41,096 nt of DNA from Spirochaetaceae bacterium (GTDB lineage: Bacteria; Spirochaetota; Spirochaetia; Treponematales; Breznakiellaceae), in the NCBI GenBank assembly GCA_031265635.1, contig JAISCK010000033.1, positions 1 to 41,096 of the forward strand, in the 5' to 3' direction. Below the pieces are notes generated by a model. That model was not told where the DNA came from. It saw nothing but the letters and a program-made list of their open reading frames with translations, and made no database searches. Made by a program: the position numbers and the translations under genes. Below, piece after piece: positions 16,387 to 22,545 of this stretch (its first letter is position 1; each line of letters starts with the position of its first letter).

Positions 16387-17676
16387 TTATTCCTTTTTAA
16401 GGGATGCCCCCAGTCCTTCCATGGCTTCAAAAAAGCCGGGAAAAGAAACAGACGCGCACCCGGCGTCTTTGACCGAGGTCGTGCCGTCGGAGGCAAGGCC
16501 GCAGATCAGCATCGCCATGGCCACGCGGTGATCGTTATGGCTTTCGATTACCGTTCCGCGGGGCCGTCTGCCCCCGTAAACCGTCATCGTATCCGCGTTA
16601 CTTTCAACGCGGACGCCCGTTTTGGTTAATTCACAGCACATGACCTTTACCCGGTCGGTTTCCTTTAATCTGACCGCGGCAAGGCCGGTAAACACCGTAT
16701 CGCCTTCGGCAAACGCGGCTGCCACGGCAAGGGCGGGGAGGGCGTCGGGCGTATCGCGGAGATCAATGCGTATGCCCGACTTCATGGTTCTGCCTCCCCG
16801 GACTATAAGGCGTTTATTGGCAAAGTCTTTTTCTATATCGGCGCCCATCTGAATAAGAAAGTCAATGACCGCCTTGTCGCCGTGGGTGTCATTAAAGTCA
16901 ATTGAATCAACGGTGATCTCCGAATCGGAGACAAGCGCGGCTACCGCCGGGAAAGCCACGCCGGACCAGTCGCTGGCTATGGTTGTGTCGCATGGAGTAT
17001 AACGCTGTCCGCCCTTGACAAAAAAACGTTTGTAATCGGCGGATTTCTCCACGGAAACTCCGTATTTTTTCATCCAGTCCAGGGTCATGTCAAGATAGGG
17101 CTTTTCCCCCGGATCTTTTAAAAGAATTTCCGTGTCATTTTCCAGCAGGGGCGCGCTCATCAAAATCGACGTAACATACTGGGAGAGCAGTCCGTCAAGA
17201 CGGGCTGTCCCGCCCTTCATGGGACCCCGGATGATAACCGGGCAGGCGTCAACGCCGGGACGGGAGGTAAAGGCTTCGGCGCCAAGTTCAGTAAGGGCCG
17301 CAAGCAGGGCTTTAACCGGGCGCCTTCGTATTTGCTCATCACCGGTGATAAAGGTATAGCCGTCAACCAGGGCGGCCATCGAAGCGATAAAATAGGCGGT
17401 GGAACCGGAATTTCCGCAGTCAATGTAATTGTCCGGCAGTTTCAGGCCCGGAAGGGGCCCGGTAACAGTCCACAGTCCCGGCGCCCTGCTGACTATAGAG
17501 CCAAACATCTCCGCCGCGTCCAGGGCGCTGAGGGCGTCAAGACTGGGCACGGGATTGCGTATAACAGAGGTGCCCCTGCTTAGGGCAGAAAGAAGAACGG
17601 CCCTGATGGTATGGCTTTTTGACCCCGGAACCATAATACTGCCCCTGAGGGAAGATCGTACCGAGCTGACTGTCAT
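16387..17676 (-). CDS. aroA: EPSP synthase (AroA) homologue in a catabolic operon
   Basis: A 429-residue 3-phosphoshikimate 1-carboxyvinyltransferase homologue of normal length. By my alignment to E. coli AroA the substrate residues are largely kept: K20, S21, R25, R119, Q166, D311, E339, R342 and R384 (E. coli K22, S23, R27, R124, Q171, D313, E341, R344, R386). The first family signature is altered: GNSGSTAY has Ser where Thr97 would be and Tyr95 where the near-invariant Arg100 would be, and Val410 stands at the position of Lys411. Its ATG overlaps the stop of the MmgE/PrpD gene (TAATG). Either it is the genome's shikimate enzyme caught in this operon, or it transfers or removes an enolpyruvyl group on another substrate. 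Confidence 0.85.
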   Translation of the reverse strand: MTVSSVRSSLRGSIMVPGSKSHTIRAVLLSALSRGTSVIRNPVPSLDALSALDAAEMFGSIVSRAPGLWTVTGPLPGLKLPDNYIDCGNSGSTAYFIASMAALVDGYTFITGDEQIRRRPVKALLAALTELGAEAFTSRPGVDACPVIIRGPMKGGTARLDGLLSQYVTSILMSAPLLENDTEILLKDPGEKPYLDMTLDWMKKYGVSVEKSADYKRFFVKGGQRYTPCDTTIASDWSGVAFPAVAALVSDSEITVDSIDFNDTHGDKAVIDFLIQMGADIEKDFANKRLIVRGGRTMKSGIRIDLRDTPDALPALAVAAAFAEGDTVFTGLAAVRLKETDRVKVMCCELTKTGVRVESNADTMTVYGGRRPRGTVIESHNDHRVAMAMLICGLASDGTTSVKDAGCASVSFPGFFEAMEGLGASLKKE

Positions 17677-19052
17677 TACACGCGCTCCTTCAACAAGTCC
17701 GTAAGGGTCTTGTAAACATCATCGTTATAAAAACCGCTTTTATAACAGCTAATCCATTTTTCCACCGCAGAGTCAGGAAGAACAGAGGCGGTCAGATAGC
17801 GGAATTTTTCGATTAATTCATCCCTGGAAGGCGGCGATTCAGGGGACCAGGGCTGCGTCCGGCACGCGGTACATTTTTGCCCGTTTTGCAGCACGGCTTC
17901 GACCTCCACCGAATAGGGCGAAGGCGCCTTGTCCGCGCCGGGCCTCACCTGTATCCGTGACACCAGTTCCCCAAGGTCCTTTCTGGAACGCATACTAACG
18001 CCGTATTCCTCAAGGGTAAGTTTTCCCGCGATAAGCGCCGCGCCCAGGGTGTACGGGAGGCTGTACTGACAGGCCGTCTTTGCGTCAAAGCCCTCATGGG
18101 TATTGTACATGGCGAGGAAGGACGGGCCGTAAACAGTGATCTCCCTTACACTGCCGGGGGAGAATCCGTATTGTTCCCGTAAAGCGAGAAGCGCCGCCAC
18201 AGGCGCGTGAAACCAGCGATTGCAGGGATAGGGCTTAAAATAAGTCTCCATTATCGAAAAACGGCGGCCAAGACCGTCAAGCATAGCGTTACAGTCAGCG
18301 GCGCCGGGGGGCGGCAGTCCCAGCGCTGCGGCGAAACCGCAGGGGTCTTCAAGAACGCCGGAATCGCCCCGCAGATTAAGAAGCGAAAACCTGACGGCGT
18401 TTATGCCGAGATAGTTGGGCCATCCCGAATAAAGGGATTTCCCCCCGGCCCCCGAAATGCCTGTTGAATAAGTCCCCTGGGGAAAGAGCCCCGCGAGGGA
18501 CAGCGCGCCGGCGATTACCCCGGCATCAAGACCCGCCGCCTTGCCGTAGGCGGTAACAGCGGCGAAGGCTCCCATAACGCAGGGAAAATGTACGCTTCTG
18601 TTCAAAAGGCGGGGAGAAAAAAAACGGCTGATTCTGGTGCCTGTCTCATAGGCGGCGACGATAGCGCATATCAGTGTTTTGCCGTTACCGTTGTGCATGA
18701 CATTAGAAAAGTACGCCGCCGGTATGGAAGCGCTGCCCCAATGCCCGGCCAGGGAAACGCCGTCATCATATTCAAGCTCATAACCCAGGCAGCCGGTGAG
18801 CAGCGCCGCTTCGGCAACGCCGCATTGTATGCCAAGCCCCCAGACCGTTACATCGGGACTGGGATTTATCGCCGCGAGTTTAGCGGGGAAGGCGGGATCG
18901 TCAAGGTATTTGAGGGCGCCAAAATAACAACCCGCGAAATCAAAAAAACAGTCGCATGCCTTTTGGACAAGCTCTCCGGGGAGAGCGGAAAAATCGAGCT
19001 TCTCCGCAAAAAGAGCCAGCCGGTCAAGTACCGTATTTCCTGAATCCTTCAC
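17676..19052 (-). CDS. MmgE/PrpD family protein (second copy)
   Basis: A 458-residue MmgE/PrpD homologue and first gene of the minus-strand operon. The pocket region reads LEYDDGVSLAGHWGSASIPAA (about residues 93-113; first residue pair varies from the other copy), with FMETYFKPYPCN-like lid elements (actual IMETYFKPYPCNRWFH). The family acts on small polycarboxylates by dehydration, decarboxylation or epimerisation. The start is a GTG 38 nt downstream of the predicted transcription start, with GGGGA 6 nt upstream. A candidate LacI operator lies within its leader. It is distant in sequence from the copy at 8490-9839, with HWG in place of HPG, so a different substrate is likely. Confidence 0.85.
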   Translation of the reverse strand: MKDSGNTVLDRLALFAEKLDFSALPGELVQKACDCFFDFAGCYFGALKYLDDPAFPAKLAAINPSPDVTVWGLGIQCGVAEAALLTGCLGYELEYDDGVSLAGHWGSASIPAAYFSNVMHNGNGKTLICAIVAAYETGTRISRFFSPRLLNRSVHFPCVMGAFAAVTAYGKAAGLDAGVIAGALSLAGLFPQGTYSTGISGAGGKSLYSGWPNYLGINAVRFSLLNLRGDSGVLEDPCGFAAALGLPPPGAADCNAMLDGLGRRFSIMETYFKPYPCNRWFHAPVAALLALREQYGFSPGSVREITVYGPSFLAMYNTHEGFDAKTACQYSLPYTLGAALIAGKLTLEEYGVSMRSRKDLGELVSRIQVRPGADKAPSPYSVEVEAVLQNGQKCTACRTQPWSPESPPSRDELIEKFRYLTASVLPDSAVEKWISCYKSGFYNDDVYKTLTDLLKERV

Positions 19053-19070
19053 CCTGTTCCCCGCAATGAT

Positions 19071-19081
19071 ATAACGTTTTC
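19071..19081 (-). promoter_or_regulatory. LacI-family operator 1
   Basis: ATAACGTTTTC on the plus strand is the exact reverse complement of GAAAACGTTAT found at two more places in this gap. The palindromic core AACGTT is centred at 19075.5. It lies about 10-20 nt downstream of the predicted start of the minus-strand transcript, where a bound repressor would block RNA polymerase. Confidence 0.8.
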
Positions 19082-19096
19082 AAAAAAGCAGATAAA

Positions 19097-19125
19097 AGTA
19101 TATAGCGCGCAGATTTTTTTGTCAA
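19097..19125 (-). promoter_or_regulatory. Sigma70-like promoter of the MmgE/PrpD-aroA-lacI-opp operon
   Basis: On the minus strand: TTGACA (19125-19120), 17-nt spacer, TATACT (19102-19097). The -35 box is a perfect consensus and the -10 matches five of six. Predicted start is near 19090. Confidence 0.8.
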
Positions 19126-19151
19126 CGGCATGATATTTTTTTATAAAATAA

Positions 19152-19162
19152 GAAAACGTTAT
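19152..19162 (+). promoter_or_regulatory. LacI-family operator 2
   Basis: GAAAACGTTAT, core centred at 19157.5, lies between the two promoters, upstream of both -35 boxes. It is 82 bp from operator 1 and 115 bp (about 11 helical turns) from operator 3, so it could support looping or cooperative repression of both directions. Confidence 0.75.
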
Positions 19163-19207
19163 ATTGATGAAAAAATCGAAAAAAAGATAATAACGCAAAA
19201 TTTGTCA

Positions 19208-19236
19208 TTGATATACGGTAATAATACCTGTATACT
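19208..19236 (+). promoter_or_regulatory. Sigma70-like promoter of the DASS carrier gene
   Basis: TTGATA (19208-19213), 17-nt spacer, TATACT (19231-19236). Predicted start is near 19243, giving a leader of about 60 nt that contains operator 3. Confidence 0.75.
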
Positions 19237-19266
19237 GGGATAAAATATGATTATTCAAATAGTAAA

Positions 19267-19277
19267 GAAAACGTTAT
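19267..19277 (+). promoter_or_regulatory. LacI-family operator 3
   Basis: GAAAACGTTAT, core centred at 19272.5, about 25-35 nt downstream of the predicted start of the DASS transcript and 28 nt before its start codon. It mirrors the placement of operator 1 on the other side of the gap. Confidence 0.78.
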
Positions 19278-19305
19278 CACATTTCGTTGTACAGGCGGGA
19301 AAACA

Positions 19306-20682
19306 GTGGCGCATAGCAAGGACATGCTAAGACGGCGGGGGTTCAGGTTTTTTTTAAGCCTGGTTTTTCCCTGCCTGATACTGATCGTGAGGCCGTTTCA
19401 TATACGCTTTGACCAGGCAATGGTGCTGGCCTCCCTTGTGCTTGTCGTTACCTGGTGGTCCTCCGGAATTACCGGGAAAATACCCGCTTCCTGTTTCCTG
19501 CTTGGCGCATTTGCCTGTTTTGGTTCAGCCCCCCTCAGAACGGTTTTTTCCTTTCCATTATCTGAGAATTTCTATCTTATCTGTTTTTCGTATCTCTTTT
19601 CCCAGGGCATAAAAAAATCAGGTTTTGCCGAAAAAACCCTGGAACCCCTTTTGCTCCGTTATGTAAATACTTCCTTTAAGGTTCTTGTTTCGGTCTTCCT
19701 TGTTTTAGCGGTAACTATACCGGTGATCCCCCAGCCCCTGGCCCGGCTCATCATTGTCGCCGAAATATACCGTAATTATCTTGAAAAAACCGGCGCGTCA
19801 GGACCGCAGAAGGATTTTTTGCTTTTTGCCGTTTTTCAGGTATACGCGATTGTCAACGGCGTTTCCATAAACGCGGATATAATATTGAATACATCTGCCG
19901 TGGGATTCTCCGGCCTTGCGCTCACCAACGCGCAATGGATACGCGGCATGGCCCTCCCTACGGCGGTTTTCTGCGTTCTTACCATAGCCATGCTTGGCCT
20001 GTTTGAGCGTTTCATGGTGCGCGGGCCCGTTCTCCGCGTCAGGGAAGAAAAGAAAACAGCGACAGCGCCTTTAGGAAAAAAAGACCGCGCCGCTTTTCTC
20101 CTGATAGGCATAACGGTGCTTTTCTGGATAAGCGGTCCCCTTCACCATATAAACCACACGCTGATAACCATTACCGGAGTTTTGCTGATGTTTGTTTTCG
20201 GTATTTTGAAATTTGAAGATCTCAAAGCCATAGATATCAGTACCATGGTCTTTCTTAGCGCCGCCTTCGCCATAGGCGGCGTTATGAAGTCAAGCGGCAT
20301 AGCCGACGTGGTTTTTTCCCGCGTCGAAAGCGTATTCCCGCCTGAATATTCGGCCCTGTATATCCTGGTCATAATCTTCGTTACCATGGGCATGCATATA
20401 TTTCTGGGAAGCAATACCACAACCATGTCGGTGGTTCTTCCGCCGCTCCTGATGATATGCGGAAAAAAGCTGCCCGGAGAAGCCGTACTGTATATTGTGT
20501 ATGTAAGCCTCATGGCCCATTATCTTTTGCCCTTTCATTCCGTGGCCATGATGATAGGCGCGGGAAATAATTACTTTCCCGCCAGACTGGTGAGCCGTAT
20601 GGGAATACCCGCCATGCTGCTCATATTTTTTGTTATTTTCTTTGTCTTTCTGCCCTGGTGGCGTTTCATCGGGCTCCTCTAA
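19306..20682 (+). CDS. SLC13/DASS-type di/tricarboxylate carrier
   Basis: A 458-residue membrane protein with about eleven hydrophobic segments, of the divalent anion:Na+ symporter class that imports succinate, citrate or related acids. The second half has the hallmark GSNTTTMSVVLPPLL substrate/Na+ motif. At the equivalent place in the first half the motif is degenerate (IPQPLARL), so binding may be unusual. The start is probably GTG 19306, with GGCGGG upstream; an ATG at 19324 is the alternative. The gene is divergent from the MmgE/PrpD operon and shares its operator region, so it is probably the carrier for the same substrate. It is followed by a strong terminator. Confidence 0.82.
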   Translation: MAHSKDMLRRRGFRFFLSLVFPCLILIVRPFHIRFDQAMVLASLVLVVTWWSSGITGKIPASCFLLGAFACFGSAPLRTVFSFPLSENFYLICFSYLFSQGIKKSGFAEKTLEPLLLRYVNTSFKVLVSVFLVLAVTIPVIPQPLARLIIVAEIYRNYLEKTGASGPQKDFLLFAVFQVYAIVNGVSINADIILNTSAVGFSGLALTNAQWIRGMALPTAVFCVLTIAMLGLFERFMVRGPVLRVREEKKTATAPLGKKDRAAFLLIGITVLFWISGPLHHINHTLITITGVLLMFVFGILKFEDLKAIDISTMVFLSAAFAIGGVMKSSGIADVVFSRVESVFPPEYSALYILVIIFVTMGMHIFLGSNTTTMSVVLPPLLMICGKKLPGEAVLYIVYVSLMAHYLLPFHSVAMMIGAGNNYFPARLVSRMGIPAMLLIFFVIFFVFLPWWRFIGLL

Positions 20683-20713
20683 AATCCTGTGGCAGCAATT
20701 CTCTGTCTCAACC

Positions 20714-20753
20714 AAAAAATCCGTCAAATTAGAGATAATTTGACGGATTTTTT
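20714..20753 (+). terminator. Bidirectional intrinsic terminator
   Basis: A perfect 17-bp inverted repeat: AAAAAATCCGTCAAATT (20714-20730) with AATTTGACGGATTTTTT (20737-20753), loop AGAGAT. The stem carries an A-run on one side and a T-run on the other, so it can work in both directions. It lies 31 nt after the DASS stop. Confidence 0.92.
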
Positions 20754-20772
20754 CTTCTGATTTCCCCTGGTT

Positions 20773-20947
20773 AGCCAGTAATGCTCTGTTTTTGCTCACC
20801 TTGCGAAAGGACGCTAAACGATTGCAGAGAGGGGTGGCAGGGGGAAAAGCGCCCTCCGCAAGGAGGGCCTTTACCCCCTGACAGGACCCCTGAAACGTTC
20901 CTGTGGTGTCCTTTCGCTTTGTTGGGGTAAACTGAGAATTACTGGCT
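20773..20947. repeat. 175-nt fold-back element (MITE-like or structured RNA)
   Basis: Nested inverted repeats share one axis: AGCCAGTAAT (20773-20782) with ATTACTGGCT (20938-20947), GCGAAAGGAC (20803-20812) with GTCCTTTCGC (20908-20917), CAGGGGG (20838-20844) with CCCCCTG (20874-20880), and the tip GCCCTCC (20851-20857) with GGAGGGC (20862-20868) closed by a GCAA (GNRA) tetraloop. The arms between the outer two stems are equal in length (20 nt each) and about half matched. The element has no ORF and no clear target-site duplication. It could be a non-autonomous transposon remnant or a non-coding RNA. Confidence 0.75.
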
Positions 20948-20994
20948 TTGTTCGGCCGCATTTACTTTCCGGCTCCCTCCGGTGTATACTGGAT

Positions 20995-21837
20995 GTGTTC
21001 ACGTGTTCGGCAGCCCGGTTGGTTGTCAAACATGTCCTGTTCTGCAATGTGAAATCGGCTCTGCTGAAAGCCGGGGAGCGTATTGTGTGTAAGACCGTAC
21101 TGGTGTTTATCTATGTTGTCCTCTCCATGATCGCGGTAACGCCCATAGGAATAGCCGCGGCCATTTTAAGCCTTCCGGGACTCAAGAAGCCCATGTCCGT
21201 TATTGTCAGCCTCACGGCCCGCGCCTGGGCCTGGTCCATCATCGCGTTAAGCGGCTGCAAACTCAGCGTACAGGGCCGGGAGAACATCCCCGCCTCAGGA
21301 GGCGTCTGTTTTGTAAGCAACCATGTGGGAATTTTCGACATAGTCCTGGCCCTGGCCCTGTTTAAGCGGCCCTTCGGCTTTATCGCCAAAAGGGAACTGT
21401 TCTTTATACCCCTGCTGAATATGTGGATATGGCTTTTGGGCGGCCTTTTCATCGACAGGAAAAACATACGCAAGGCGGTCCGTACCATTACTACCGGCAT
21501 CAGCCGGATCAAAGACGGCAGCGCCATGATCATTTTCCCCGAAGGAACCAGGAGCAAGGGCAGGGGGCTCCAGCCCTTCAAGGCCGGCTCCTTCAAACTC
21601 GCCACCCAGTCAGGCGCGGTCATAGTCCCCGTAGCCATAAGCGGCAGCTACGACGTATTTGAAAAAAACTACCGCGTCGCTTCGGTCCCGGTACAGGTGG
21701 TCTTTTCTCCGGTGATCGAAACCGCCGGCCTCTCCCCTGAAGAAAGAAAGCAGCGGCTTTCCGCCCAGGTCTACGCGGTCATCGAAAACGCGTTGCGGCA
21801 GCCCCGCCCGGAACCTCTTCCAAACCCCGCCCGATAA
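20995..21837 (+). CDS. plsC: 1-acyl-sn-glycerol-3-phosphate acyltransferase (PlsC-like)
   Basis: A 280-residue membrane-bound acyltransferase. Catalytic NHVGIFD (NHx4D, His about residue 109) and the phosphate-binding FPEGTRS (about residue 181), with FIDRKN and VPVAISGS blocks between and after them, place it firmly in the LPAAT family. A hydrophobic N-terminal region (about residues 35-60) anchors it. It makes phosphatidic acid for membrane lipids. The start is uncertain: the listed GTG lacks a good ribosome site, and internal GTG or ATG codons near 21089 or 21127 are possible. It is a housekeeping gene standing alone between the fold-back element and the tRNA. Confidence 0.88.
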   Translation: MFTCSAARLVVKHVLFCNVKSALLKAGERIVCKTVLVFIYVVLSMIAVTPIGIAAAILSLPGLKKPMSVIVSLTARAWAWSIIALSGCKLSVQGRENIPASGGVCFVSNHVGIFDIVLALALFKRPFGFIAKRELFFIPLLNMWIWLLGGLFIDRKNIRKAVRTITTGISRIKDGSAMIIFPEGTRSKGRGLQPFKAGSFKLATQSGAVIVPVAISGSYDVFEKNYRVASVPVQVVFSPVIETAGLSPEERKQRLSAQVYAVIENALRQPRPEPLPNPAR

Positions 21838-22006
21838 AGGCATGCGAGCAGGTGCGAAGCATGTCCCGGCGCTAATGCGGCAACTCTCTCGCGCAAGTGA
21901 GTTCTTGGAGTTACATAAAATCCCCTGTATGCCATTGTGCCTCGAAGGGCCGCCCCTCCGGTGCAGCCTGAGGTCTGCGCCTATCCCCTGTAGAAGACCC
22001 CCGGCC
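21838..22006 (+). other. Gap between plsC and the tRNA promoter
   Basis: No gene can be supported here. The stretch has weak inverted pieces (AACTC...GAGTT around 21881-21904) and the 12-mer TGAGTTCTTGGA at 21899-21910, which recurs exactly at 22319-22330 on the other side of the tRNA. Its short ORF (21842-22033) has no recognisable features. Confidence 0.4.
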
Positions 22007-22036
22007 TTGACAAGCTCCCTGAGAGCCGGATAAGGT
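22007..22036 (+). promoter_or_regulatory. Probable tRNA-Val promoter
   Basis: TTGACA (22007-22012) is a perfect -35 box, followed after 18 nt by TAAGGT (22031-22036) as a weak -10. Predicted start is about 22043, two nucleotides before the mature tRNA. Confidence 0.55.
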
Positions 22037-22044
22037 ATACGGAC

Positions 22045-22118
22045 GGGCGCGTAGCTCAGCTGGTTAGAGCGCCACGTTTACACCGTGGATGTCCGGGGTT
22101 CGAATCCCTGCGCGCCCA
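22045..22118 (+). tRNA. tRNA-Val (anticodon UAC)
   Basis: A complete 74-nt cloverleaf: acceptor GGGCGCG with CGCGCCC, D-arm GCTCAGCTGGTTAGAGC, anticodon stem CCACG/CGTGG around loop TTTACAC (anticodon TAC), T-arm CGGGG-TTCGAAT-CCCTG, and discriminator A. CCA is not encoded. It reads GUA and probably GUG codons. Its last 18 nt are repeated exactly 160 bp downstream. Confidence 0.96.
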
Positions 22119-22278
22119 GAAAATTTATTCCCAAACATTAAATGCAGGGATTCGAACCGGAGTGCCGTGCCCGAGCAGGGCGAGGGATGCGGCGCACGGA
22201 CGCGCCGCAAGGCACGAAGGCGGGCTGGAGGAAGCGGACAGGAAGTCCGCGCCCGGAAGCCGAATCCCTGCGCGCCCA
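22101..22278 (+). repeat. Direct repeat of the tRNA-Val 3' end (att-like)
   Basis: CGAATCCCTGCGCGCCCA occurs at 22101-22118, the tRNA 3' end, and again exactly at 22261-22278, with 142 nt between. This is the pattern left by tRNA-targeted site-specific integration, though no integrase is present and the interval is very short. Confidence 0.7.
22144..22278. repeat. 135-nt structured element bounded by inverted tRNA T-arm copies
   Basis: The element opens with GCAGGGATTCG (22144-22154) and closes with CGAATCCCTGC (22261-22271). Inside are stems CGTGCC (22166-22171) with GGCACG (22211-22216), enclosing TGCGGCGC (22188-22195) with GCGCCGCA (22202-22209), then CGGGC (22221-22225) with GCCCG (22251-22255), enclosing GCGGAC (22234-22239) with GTCCGC (22245-22250). 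It is far more GC-rich than the flanks. It may be a mobile palindromic repeat or a small RNA. Confidence 0.6.
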
Positions 22279-22363
22279 AAGCGATCATGCACAGCCGCAT
22301 ATTTCTTAAAACAAGAATGAGTTCTTGGAAAGCCGCCAATACAGGGATTCGAACCGGAGTGCC
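22145..22363 (+). repeat. 22-nt direct repeat derived from the tRNA T-arm, antisense orientation
   Basis: Identical 22-mers at 22145-22166 and 22342-22363 start CAGGGATTCGAACC and end GGAGTGCC. The first 14 nt are the reverse complement of the tRNA-Val T-arm. The copies cannot form a proper T-stem, so they are not tRNA genes. Confidence 0.65.
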
Positions 22364-22448
22364 AATCCCCATGGTTGGGCATTAGACAGTTCGGTTCGAA
22401 TGAAACCTGGGGCAGATCTAAAATTTTTGTGTTTTTCCTCGTGTTGTA

Positions 22449-22478
22449 TTGACAGGTAAAAAGCTCTGGGGGTAAACT
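22449..22478 (+). promoter_or_regulatory. Promoter of the first flavoenzyme gene
   Basis: TTGACA (22449-22454), 18-nt spacer, TAAACT (22473-22478). Predicted start about 22485, giving a leader of about 60 nt before the ATG at 22546. Confidence 0.65.
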
Positions 22479-22545
22479 TTTTCCCACAGTAACTTTTCGG
22501 TCAGTCTTAAGACTTGTGGGGCTGAAAAAAACAGGAGGCGAGGTG

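Noticed and set aside
20894..20899. AACGTT as a fourth LacI operator
   Set aside because: The context GAAACGTTC does not match the 11-mer, and it lies inside the fold-back element and downstream of the carrier gene.
22220..22260. Resemblance to the RNase P RNA 5' motif (GAGGAA...AGTCCG)
   Set aside because: The rest of the RNase P RNA, including the conserved P4 strand and the ACAGAA-type element, is missing and the element is only about 135 nt.
22089..22385. ORF of 98 codons beginning inside the tRNA
   Set aside because: It starts within tRNA-Val and runs through the folded repeats; its Arg-rich translation is a by-product of GC-rich palindromes.
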